A DNA stretch of 64,000 bases from Ceratopteris richardii (Eukaryota > Streptophyta > Polypodiopsida > Polypodiales > Pteridaceae), in contig CM035422.1 of the NCBI GenBank assembly GCA_020310875.1, positions 57,374,406 through 57,438,405 of the forward strand, given 5' to 3'. The position numbers and the translations under genes are program-made. Under the pieces are notes generated by a model that saw only the letters and a list, made by a program, of their open reading frames with translations, ran no database searches and was not told the origin of the DNA. Below, piece by piece: positions 54,955 through 64,000 of this stretch (positions within the stretch are counted from its first letter, which is position 1; each line of letters opens with the position of its first letter).

Positions 54955-55065
54955 GAGGTTCCCGGTACTTCCTAGGAGGTCACCCATACCAGTACTGTTC
55001 TCCCTAGAGATCGCTTAACCGTGGCAATCTCTTGCCATTAAGCTACACTCTTGTGGTGTGTGGGA
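54955..55065 (-). other. 5S-rRNA-like and tRNA A-box-like sequence in the CoE-2 leader
   Basis: On the minus strand, about 55025-54955 resembles the last two thirds of plant 5S rRNA. Shared blocks are GGTTAAGCG, then AGTACT, ATGGGTGACCTCCT and GGAAGT, which cover the 5S internal promoter region including the C box. Just before it, also on the minus strand (about 55060-55030), TAGCTTAATGG fits the tRNA A-box consensus TRGCNNARYNGG. The first third of 5S is not recognisable. This is not a complete 5S gene. It may be a 5S-derived or 5S-tRNA hybrid retroposon caught in the leader, or part of the element itself. Confidence 0.6.
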
Positions 55066-55963
55066 AGGGGAAAGACTAAGTTTGACATTACCTTGACCAT
55101 GTTTCAATCCCTCAAAGCTTCATTCTTTGCTTTCAAAGCCTATTTTTGAAGCATTTTTTGGTGTATTTTGGAGCCATTTTGGAGTACTTCCGCACATAGT
55201 TCTCTTCAGACAAGTCCAAGAACATCAAGAAGAGTGTTCTTTCTACTTCTCCAACAATAAATATCAACCTTTGGGGCTGTGTTTTCAGCCACACTTGTAA
55301 AACTACAGGTTTCTTGAAAGGTTTCTGTTTTGGTGGGAGCAGCTGCTGCAAATTTATGCAGGTTTTTTGAGCCTAAAACATCAGAGTTGACAGACACTTG
55401 CAGGTGTTACTGGCTAGTTTTTGGGTTGTGTATTCATCCTTTAGTGACAGTTTATTGCATACATTGAGCACATACACACCATGTACGCTTTTGTGGATAC
55501 CGCTTATGTACATCCATGTGGTCATTGATATAGCGGTTACGTTCTTTGCATAAAGCCTTTCACATTTGATAAAGAGGGTCGTGGTGAGGTTTTCTTAATT
55601 GGGAAACACCCAGATGTCGGGATCTCTTCGGTGATGCAGGTGGAAGACTTACCCAGCCTCGCCATAAGAGATGTATGATAGTTGTTCATAGGTGCTCGAT
55701 AAGCCTAGTTGGCTTCTATTGGGTAACTGATTATATGCAGTGGAGTCAGTGATTCACTATGCAGGAAAACATGTCAGTACTTGCAGTTTTATGATATTTT
55801 GACACTGGTCATACGCTCATTTTGCAGAGGATACTCTTGCAAAATTTTTCTCGATTTTTGGTTTTGTCAACTATAAAGTGGTCGATTTACTCCTTGATAC
55901 ACTTATTCGTTGGTGTTCGGACTCTTCTAGCTCCATTATCATTCTATTTAGTTCTCTACCATC

Positions 55964-57180
55964 ATGGCATCAGAGGTCTCAGGCACATTCGGTGGATCAA
56001 GGTCTAGTGCTAGTGTTCCGAGGACGAGCTATAACTTGCAGGGCAAAGACCATTTTGAGATTTGAAAATTTGATGGCACAAACTTTGCTCTATGGAAGAA
56101 TCAAATTAAAGATGTGCTGATTCAAAGGAGGCAATGGAAGCCAGTAAATGGGATTTCAAAGAAGCTTGCTAACATGGATGAAGATGATTGGGATGAGTTA
56201 GATGAAATGGCTAGGTCTACCTCTTGCACCTGGCAAATAATGTTTACTTTACAGTATTAAACTGTGAAAGTGCAGAGGAGCTTTGGAAGAAGTTATGCAA
56301 TACATATGAAAAAGAGACGACATCAAATAAAGTGTATCTAATGAGAAAATTATATGACCTTCGCATGGACACAGATAGTGTTGTTGCTCATCTAAATGAT
56401 TTTGATGCTATATTCTCCCAGTTACAGGCTCAGAAAATGGATATGGATAACCAAATGAAAGCAATAATGATGTTATGCACCCTGCCATCATCATGGGATA
56501 CATTTTGCACAGCTATTAGCAATAGTGCACCTGGTGGTAAACTTGTCTATGATGACATATGTGGAGCACTTTTGAGTGAGGAGATTCATAGAAAATCTAT
56601 GGTTGGCACTCAAAGTGGAGATGCATATAATGTTCGTGATTCTTACCAAGGAAAGAATCAGCAACGTGGTAGGAGCAAGAACAAGGAAAAGAATGGTCAA
56701 CAGAATAAGAGTAGAAGTAAATCAAGGAAGAGGGATATCGAATGCCATTATTGTCATAAGAAAGGACATATGAAGAAAGATTGTTATGCATTAAAGAATG
56801 CTAAAGGTAAAGGACAGAACGTTGATGGGCATGTTAAACAGTTACCTGCACCATATACTTCGACTATGAAGATTGAAGAAATTAATGCTATTTCTGATGA
56901 TGCTGACGTGTTGACACTTGGTAGCATTGTGCCATCTAAGGCGCTTATGACTGATTGTCTTTCCCACACTTGGCTGCTAGATTCTGGTGCTTCTTTCCAT
57001 GTGACACCACACAGAGAATGGTTCTCTAATTATGCAGCAAAGTCTCTTGGTACCATGAGACTTGGTGACTCTTACCATGTGATGTTGTGGGGATGGGAGA
57101 TGTGGTTGTGCAGTTCATTGATATTTCAAAATTTAGTATGCATAATGTATGCCATGTACCTCAATTATCACTCAATTTGA
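55964..57180 (+). pseudogene. CoE-2 gag and protease
   Basis: Starts at ATG 55964 (MASEVSGTFGG). The gag core shows KFDGTNFALWKNQIKDVL and ELWKKLCNTYEKETTSNKVYL. A CCHC knuckle, CHYCHKKGHMKKDC, is near 56745 in a Lys/Arg-rich setting. The protease shows WLLDSGASFHVTPHREWF near 56975. CoE-1 carries the same blocks at 62640-63830. Broken in a few places. Confidence 0.9.
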
Positions 57181-57199
57181 TGTCAGTTGGTCAACTTGA

Positions 57200-59912
57200 T
57201 GATCTTCGTTACAAGGTGGTCTTCTATGCTCAGTCCTTTCGCATATGAAAGGGTAATATGGTTATTGCAAAAGGAAGCAAACTTGGCTCACTTTATCCTT
57301 TATTTGTATCACAACAAGAACACTTATTAGCCGTTACTGAATAGCCCATGGCTTGTATTTGGCATGGTTGTTTGGGCCATATATCTCGTAGTGGAATGGA
57401 AAATCTTTCTCGTTCTGGCTACTTACATGTGTTATCTTTCTCCGATTTTTCATTTTGTGAGCATTGTCAATATGGAAAGCAAACCAGAAATGTGCATAGA
57501 ACGCACATTAACTCTTCAATTCAGCCTTTAGATCTCGTTCATACAGATGTGTGTGGTCCTATGCCCACTAGGTCCTTACGTGGTTCTCTCTACTTTGTCA
57601 CTTTCATAGATGATGCTACTAGAAAAGTTTGCGTATATCCTATCAAATCGAAGGATGAGGTATTCCCCACTTTTAGAAAATGGCTTGCTTCATATGAGAC
57701 TGAAAAAGGAACTAAGCTTAAGGCTTTACATTTAGATAACAGGGGTGAGTATACCTCACATGAATTCAACCTTTTCTGTCAGTCTATAGGGATTCGTAGA
57801 GAGTTTACAGCTCCTTATACCCCAGTACAGAATGGTGTAGCTAAGAGGATGAATAGAACTATTCAAGTAGAGTAGTCTCTATGTTGCATCATGCAAACCT
57901 CTCACAAGGCTTTTGGACAGAAGCAGTATTGACTGCAGTTCATGTGACTAACCTTTCACCTAGTACTTTCAAAGGTCTAAAAGTGGCACAAGAGTTGTGG
58001 ACAGGGAAGCCACCATATTATGATCATCTTTGAGTTTTTGGGTGTGAAGCTTATGTTCATATACCCAAGAATCTTAGACAAAAGTTGGATCATAAGTCAA
58101 AGAAATGCATTTTCCTTGGATATGGTCGAGAAGGACAATTTGGATATCGCTTATGGGATCTTGAAGCACGGATAGTGATAAGAAGTAGTGATGTCATTTT
58201 CAATGAGTCTAAGATGCATAAACAATCCATTAAGGAGGTTGACGTGAGAAGAGTGGTGTTTGAGGATACTAGTCCTCCGGTTAGCATGCATAAAAATGTT
58301 GCACATAGGGATGTTCAAGAGAATGTCCATTCATATCAGTTTGCACATGCTCCAAACATTGAGATGTTTTGCACGTGTCTCACATCCACCTGATAGATAT
58401 GTTCCAGATTTAGATTTTGTTATGCTAACACGTGTCGGTGAGCCTTCTTGCTACAAAGAGGCTATGCAGGTAGAGGATCATGTCAAGTGGGAGCGTGCCA
58501 TGGAGAGTGAGTTGGATTCTATTCACAAGAATGGTACTTGGGATTTAGTAACTTTGCCAAAGGGCAGGAAAGCTTTACCATGTAAATGGGTATATAAGCT
58601 AAAATTCACATCAGATAGTGCTTCTCCAAAGTATAAAGCACGACTCGTTGCAAAGGGTTTTAAGCAACAACATGGTGTTGATTTTGAGGAAATCTTCTCT
58701 CCAGTGGTCAAGATGACTACCCTGCGCATGTTGCTTGGATTCGTTGCAATGGAGGACTTAGAGCTAGTCCAAATGGATGTGAAAACTACTTTCTTGCATG
58801 GAGATCTTACAGATGAGATCTCTATGGAACAAGCAGAGATTTATGTAGTTCCTTGCAAGCAAAGTCTAGTTTGTAAGCTTAAGAAGAGCTTGTATGGACC
58901 TAAACCGTCCCCTGGACAATGGTACCAAAGTTTGATGCTTTTATGAAATCTCAAGGCTATTCTCAAAGCAATGAGAATCATTGTCTCTACACAAAGAGAT
59001 GCTCAGATGGTAGCTTGATATGCTTGATACTTTATGTCAATGATATGTTGATTGCTGGGAAGTCCTCTTATGATTTTTCAGTTCTCAAAAAGAAATTGAA
59101 TCAGACATTTGATATGAATGATTTGGGGGATGCCAGACATATTCTTGGCATGCGCATTACTCGTGATAGGAGTAAAAGATGCATATACTTGTCTCAAAGT
59201 GAGTACATATCCAAAGTACTTCACCAGTTCAATATGCAAGGTGGAAAGGCATTGAGTACACCTTTACCCACATATGTGAAATCAGCAAGGATGATTGCCC
59301 CAAATGAGATGAGGAAAAGGAATTCATGACCAAAATTCCCTATCAGTCTGTTGTTGGTAGTCTCATGTATGCTACGGTAGCTACAAGACCAGACATTGCA
59401 TTTGCAGTGGGAGTTGTGAGCAGATATATGTCTAATCCTGGTAAGAAACATTGGGAAGTAGTCAAGATGATTTTGAGATATCTGAGTGGCACGAAGGATA
59501 AGTGTCTATGCTTAGGTAGAGGGAAAGCATCCATTATTGGTTACACAGATTCTGATTATGTTGGTTGTGTAGACAATCGTAAGTCTATATCAGGGTACAT
59601 TTTTCATTTTGCTGGAGGTGCTATCTCTTGGAGATCTCGTCTTCAAGAATGTACAGTTGTTTCCACCATAGAAGCAGAGTATGTTGCAGCAAGTAAGGCA
59701 TGTAAGGAAGCATTTTAGCTTTCTCATCTTGCTTGTGATATGGGTTTACCTCAGCATGTACCTTGCTTGCTCAGTGATATTCAGAGTGCCATCTATCATG
59801 CAAAGACCAAGCACATTGAGGTGAGATATCACTTTATTAGGGATTGTTTAGCCACTAAGCGCATTATTCTTGAGAAGATTCACACTCAAGTCAATGTTGT
59901 AGATGACTAAAG
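57200..59912 (+). pseudogene. CoE-2 integrase, RT and RNase H
   Basis: GAG-pre-integrase shows IWHGCLGHISRSGM (about 57360). Integrase shows LVHTDVCGPMPTRS, FIDDATRKVCVYPI and LDNRGEYTSHEFN (about 57540-57860). RT shows GTWDLVTLPKGRKAL, ARLVAKGFKQQHGVDFEE and ELVQMDVKTTFLHGDL (about 58530-59250). RNase H shows YTDSDYVGCVDNRKS, SRLQECTVVSTIEAEYVA and TKHIEVRYHFIRD (about 59540-59850). The order is that of copia pol. There are several breaks, so the region is a fossil. Confidence 0.9.
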
Positions 59913-60103
59913 CTCTTACCATAGGATAGCTTTTGACACTGTTGTCACTTGATGGGGGTTACTTGATTCTTGATCTTACACAGTCACTTGTATACTATGT
60001 AACATGCCCATCAAGTGGGAGGTATAGTTTGTATACTTTCACTCAGGTATTCTTTATCATTCTTTATTTTTCTCCCATAGTTACTTTGGCCATGTTGGCC
60101 TTT

Positions 60104-60113
60104 AGTGGGAGAT
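60104..60113 (+). other. CoE-2 polypurine tract
   Basis: AGTGGGAGAT directly before the 3' LTR, the form common in copia elements. The 200 bp before it are non-coding 3' sequence. Confidence 0.85.
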
Positions 60114-60357
60114 TGTTATCGTTAGTGTCCATGTGAAAGGCCAAATGGCCACCGGACACTTCCTTGTGTATGTTCTTTAATAAAACATATAGTGGCCTGG
60201 TCAGTCACAGACTATAAGTTCGACCGCATTTGTAAGACCTAAGAAGTCTGTCTTCGTGCTCCTCTGTGTACTACGTTTTTTGTGTATTCTGCAGCTCTCG
60301 AGAAGGAGTTCTTGAGAAGGAGAGCGCACTATGGTGCATCGGCATTGAAATACTTCA
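60114..60357 (+). repeat. CoE-2 3' LTR
   Basis: 244 bp, TGTTATCG to ATACTTCA, with a short inverted GGCCAAATGGCC palindrome near its start and a partial tandem of the CGAGAAGGAG/TTGAGAAGGAG words near its end. Confidence 0.88.
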
Positions 60358-61790
60358 TGCATCAATTTCAGCCTTTGCAAGTTTGCATGTCCAATCCATT
60401 TGTGCCACATCTCTATATCTGCAATAACTCATGCACCTTTCGCAAACATGGCTTTATTCATTTCAAGAATTTTCACATTTAAGGTAAACATCCTACCCAC
60501 TTTATTTCCTTTGGCAATCAATCTTCCATCCTATTTGTACTCTTGTACATATAACCCATCGACTGACTTGCAATCCCTAATCAACCATTTGTCCAATAGA
60601 AACCAGATTCTTTGTTATATTTGGAACATGAGGCACATCGGCAAGATGTTTTACCTTTCCATCCTCCATAGATAGTGCTATGTTTCCTATATGCTCGATA
60701 GGGTGTGATGTGTCATCACCTGTTTCAACATATCCAAGAACTGGCAATTTTTGCAAAGTACTAAACCATTTTGGATGACTGGTTGTGTGACTTGAAGCAC
60801 CTGAATCAACATACCAAACATTATCATTCGCTTTTGAAACACCATCAAACATCATATTCATCATGTGATGTTGAACCATGAATAGCTTCACAGAATCATC
60901 TGCACTTGGGGATGAAAAGTTGTTTTGTTGCCTTCCATTATTTTGATTCTTCAACCTGCAATCACATTCAAAGTGTCCAGGTTACCACAATTCCAGCATC
61001 CTTTATTGTCATTACCTGAATCATTTCTTTGGAAATTTCTACGAGTCATCCCTACCTCGAAACTATGCTCTTCCTCCTACATGATTCTGTTGTTGACCTT
61101 GGTCTTGGTTATTATGTCCTCTTTCGCTTCCAAAGCCTCTGCCCCTAACTCTTCCTCTTCTAGAGTAGAATACCTGCTCAGAACTTGGTTTTCCTTGGGA
61201 GTTTGAATCCTCACCAAGATTCTTTTCTTCATCAACTAGCATAGATACTAGATCGATAAAATTCGAAATATTTTCCCTAGTCCGTATAGAAGTTTTGAAC
61301 TACTTATATGTAGCTCCTAAACCACGAAGGCATACTTCCACCTTATGATCATCATCTACATTCATGCCAATAGATGCAAGTGACTCATATATGCTTTTGA
61401 TTTTTAGGGTGTAGTCACTTACCGACATGCTCTTTTTCTCTAATGTATGAAGCTCGTTCTTGAGTTGCAATTTCCGTGCCTTTGTATCAGTCTCATACAA
61501 TGTGACCAAACTGATCCAAGCCTCTTTCAGAGTCTTGGCATCCTGTATCTACCCAATCATGCTATCATGTATGCTAACAGATAGCCAATACATTACCTTT
61601 CTTGCTCCTTGATTCCATTCTTCATACGCTCTTAATTGGTCTGCAGTCAAATTCCTCTCTGGTAACCATAAAGCATTTTCGTTCTCTCCTTCGATGTACT
61701 TCCAATAGTGTTTTCCCATCAAGAAATTCATCATCCTGAATCTCTAAGCATGGAAGTTGTTATTGTCTAGCTTATCGCTCATAAGCTAAC
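60358..61790 (-). pseudogene. CoF gag, protease and GAG-pre-integrase
   Basis: On the minus strand: gag from about 61780 (MGKHYWKYIEGENENALWLPE, then SDYTLKIKSIYESLASIGMN), a Gly/Arg-rich knuckle region near 61000, and protease with WYVDSGASSHTTSHPKWF near 60830. GAG-pre-integrase follows with MWHKWIGHANLQRLKLMHE near 60400. The order is that of copia. A few breaks are present. The integrase continues on the far side of CoE-2. Confidence 0.88.
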
Positions 61791-62250
61791 TCATTCCATC
61801 TACATTTTCCATTTCTGTAGCTATTCACAATAGTGCAAAACACTACAAGCAGCACTTTTGCTTGAACACTATCACACTATGATGTGATTGTTCGATCTCA
61901 AAAATAACATAGTTGTCATGTATCAACAGTACACAAAATTGCTTGAAATTTTGGATATGGAATATATGAGTGTTGCCAAACACAATGCAACTTACAATTT
62001 TGCAAACTGACCTGGTTTTTTTGTGGGTCCCACCTTGCGGGCTCAAAACGGAGGTTGAGGTGGATCTGAAACTTCGACCTAACAAAAACAAGTGAGCTAA
62101 AAGGGATAAATATCGAAAATATTTTGAGGTCTTCTACATTCATGCCAATTTTCATAGCAATCTGAGGTCCTTTGTGAATCGCACTTTCTCCATGCCTTCT
62201 CACATACTCTTCACCGTTGGCCTTCTCCACGAGCTCTCTATAGCCACACT

Positions 62251-62263
62251 GGCTCTAATACCA
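62251..62263 (-). other. CoF primer binding site
   Basis: The reverse complement is TGGTATTAGAGCC, directly next to the LTR at 62264; a variant of the initiator tRNA-Met site. Confidence 0.88.
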
Positions 62264-62613
62264 TGTCATGATCAAGGAGATAAGGAGAAGAGCTCACACA
62301 CACCCTCACAATCAAGGAGAAGAACACACACACACACATTGAGGCAAGGAAGAATTATCTTCTTCTTCTATTACATAAAAGGAATGTACAAGAATGACCT
62401 AAAAAACAAGAATACATCAAGTGCAATATATAAAGAGCAGTACATAAGGAAAAACCTAATGTCCCGGCATGAGTGAGCTGGAAAAAAACAAATGTGCCAT
62501 CACTCTCGGTAGATAAATCTAGTACAGCTCAATGAAGTATCCTTGACATATATCGGCATGACTATTATCCATGTCAGAGAAATGAAAAGGTCATCCTTCT
62601 TGATATCTCAACA
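62264..62613 (-). repeat. CoF 5' LTR
   Basis: About 350 bp, TGTCATGATC to ATATCTCAACA on the plus strand, matching 51752-52126. An (AC)n run lies near 62326-62340. Confidence 0.9.
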
Positions 62614-64000
62614 AGTAGGAGCTATAACTTTCAAGGCAAAGACCATTTTGAGATCCGAAAATTTGATGGCACAAAATTTTCTTTATGGAAGTTCATATTA
62701 AAGATGTGTTCATTCAGAGGAGGCAACGAAAGCCAATAAGTGGAATCTCAAAGAAGCATACTGACCTAGATGAAGATGATTGGGATGAGTTAGATGAAAT
62801 GTCGAGGTCTACCATTTGATTGAACCTGGCAAATAATGTTTACTTCATAGTATTAGACTTTGAATGTGCGTAGGAGCTTTGGAAGAAGTTATGCAATACA
62901 TATGAAAAAGAGACGGCATCAAATAAAGCGTATCTGATGAGAAAGTTATATGACCTCCGCATGAAGGACACAAACAATGTTGTTGCTCATCCAAATGAGT
63001 TTGATGCTATATTCTCCTAGTTATAGGATCAAAAATGGATATGGATAATGAAATGAAAGTAGTCATGTTGTTATGCACCTTGCCATCATCATGGGATACA
63101 TTTTGACAGCTATTAGCAATAGTGCACCTGGTGTTGAACTATTCTATGATGACATATGTGGAGCACTCTTGAGTGACGAGATTCGTAGAAAATCTATGGT
63201 TGGCACTCAAAGTGGAGATGCATATAATGTTAGTGATTCTTACCAAGGAAAGAATCAACAATGTGGCATGATCAAGAACAAGGAAAAGAATGGTCAATAG
63301 AATAAGAGTAGAAGTAAATCAAGGAAGAGGGATATCGAATGCCATTATTTTCATAAGAAAGGACACATGAAGAAAGATTGTTATGCATTAAAGAATGCTA
63401 ACGGTAAAGGACAGAATGTTGATGGGCATGTTAAATAGTTGCCTACACTGTCTACTTTGACTATGAATATTGAAGAAATTAATGTTATTTCTGATGATGT
63501 TGATGGGTCAACACTTGATAGCACTATGCCAACAGAGGCTCTTATGGCTGACTCTCTTTCCCACATGTGGCTTCTAGATTCTACTGGTTCTTTCCATGTG
63601 ACACCACACAGAGAATGGTTATCTAATTATGTAGCAAAGTCTCTTGTTATCGTGAAACTTGGTGACTCTTATCAGTGTGACATTGTGGGGACTGGAGATG
63701 TGGTTGTGCAGTTCATTGATGGTTCTAAATTTACTATGCATAATGTATGCCATGTACCTCAGTTATCATGTAGTTTGATGTCAGATTCTCAACTTGATGA
63801 CCTTGGTTACAAGGTGGTTTTCTATGCTTAGTCCTTTCGCATATCAAAGGGAAATCTCATCATTGCAAAAGGAAGAAAGGTTGGATCACTTCATCCTTTA
63901 TTTGTATCATAGAAAGAACACTTGTTAGTTGTTGTTGAACAAGGCTTGTATTTGGCATGGCCATTTGGGCCATATATCACATGGAAAATCTTTCTTGTTC
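62614..64000 (+). pseudogene. CoE-1 gag, protease and GAG-pre-integrase start
   Basis: Continues CoE-1 after CoF: gag core with the KFDGTKFSLW type motif near 62660, AISNSAPGVELFYDDICGALL near 63110, a knuckle region near 63340, protease HMWLLDSTGSFHVTPHREW near 63565 and the GAG-pre-integrase start near 63945. It is closely similar to CoE-2 56050-57410, broken in several places, and runs off the window. Confidence 0.88.

Larger units (their letters stand above)
54645..60357 (+). mobile_element. CoE-2: Ty1/copia element inside CoF
   Basis: A plus-strand element of the CoE family with LTRs at 54645-54810 (partial) and 60114-60357, a primer site, a long leader, gag, pol and a polypurine tract. 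It lies inside the CoF integrase region. No target duplication is visible because the left edge is incomplete. Coding sequence is broken in about eight places. Its leader and gag match CoE-1, the element that holds CoF. Confidence 0.92.
51752..62613 (-). mobile_element. CoF: Ty1/copia element inserted in CoE-1 and split by CoE-2
   Basis: The minus-strand LTRs are at 51752-52126 and 62264-62613. A polypurine tract adjoins the first and a primer site the second. The RNase H, RT and integrase parts lie left of CoE-2; GAG-pre-integrase, protease and gag lie right of it. With CoE-2 removed it is about 5 kb. It is broken in several places and some integrase sequence is missing around the CoE-2 site. 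Confidence 0.92.
51071..64000 (+). mobile_element. CoE-1: Ty1/copia element split by CoF, running off the window
   Basis: The left part, 51071-51751, matches the CoE-2 leader from about 55483 to the first codons of gag. The right part, 62614-64000, continues with gag, knuckle, protease and the GAG-pre-integrase start. CoF lies between them, with AGGAG and AGTAG at its edges, an imperfect target duplication. The left LTR is absent and the right end lies outside the window. The coding parts are broken in several places. By nesting it is older than CoF, which in turn is older than CoE-2. Confidence 0.9.

Noticed and set aside
54955-55025. A working 5S rRNA gene
   Set aside because: Only the last two thirds resemble 5S, with many changes, and it lies inside a retroelement leader.

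Overview
The window is plant nuclear DNA made almost wholly of LTR retrotransposons inserted into one another. I find no convincing host gene. The evidence for a plant is Ty1/copia elements with tRNA-iMet type primer sites (TGGTATCAGAGC), Ty3/gypsy elements with a TGGCGCCGTTGCC primer site as used by plant Athila/Tat elements, pol proteins of plant type, and overall AT richness. The density and depth of nesting suggest a large repeat-rich genome; I cannot name the species. Labels used here: GyA and GyB are gypsy families; CoC, CoD, CoE, CoF, CoG and CoH are copia families.

Left part (1-13138). A minus-strand pol fragment of GyA (GyA-1, 1-2420) is followed by a broken minus-strand copia element CoG (about 2640-6869). 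A nearly complete plus-strand copia, CoC-1 (6870-11995, target duplication GAGAG), lies inside what looks like the CoG 5' LTR. About 1.1 kb of unassigned AT-rich DNA follows.

Centre (13139-40839). A minus-strand copia, CoD-1, is split by a 20.8-kb insertion, GyA-2 (16487-37274, minus, flanked by ATAA). GyA-2 is itself split by GyB-1 (19380-33192, plus, flanked by GCACG). GyB-1 looks whole: two 609-bp LTRs, primer site, long gag, a 2113-residue pol and a polypurine tract. By-eye LTR divergence falls from host to guest (CoD-1 about 6-7%, GyA-2 about 3%, GyB-1 under 1%), which agrees with the order of nesting. A partial CoD-1 LTR abuts the full LTR of a second element, CoD-2.

Right-centre (40840-51070). 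A scrap of copia CoH is followed by the 5' end of a minus-strand GyB relative, GyB-2. GyB-2 is interrupted by CoC-2 (41930-47067, minus, target duplication ATTTT). Then come an integrase fragment of a third GyB-like element (GyB-3) and unassigned DNA.

Right end (51071-64000). Copia CoE-1 (plus) contains copia CoF (51752-62613, minus), which contains a second CoE copy, CoE-2 (54645-60357, plus). One family therefore lies both outside and inside the same guest.

The features most worth a second look are these: GyB-1's leader, a 1.2-kb array of TCGCGA-centred palindromic repeats with a 160-bp higher-order period; GyB-1's pol, with two HHCC zinc fingers and a second retropepsin-like domain after the integrase; and an antisense 5S-rRNA-like stretch with an adjoining tRNA A-box-like motif in the CoE-2 leader. 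All elements are treated as fossils. Domain spans in broken copies are approximate.
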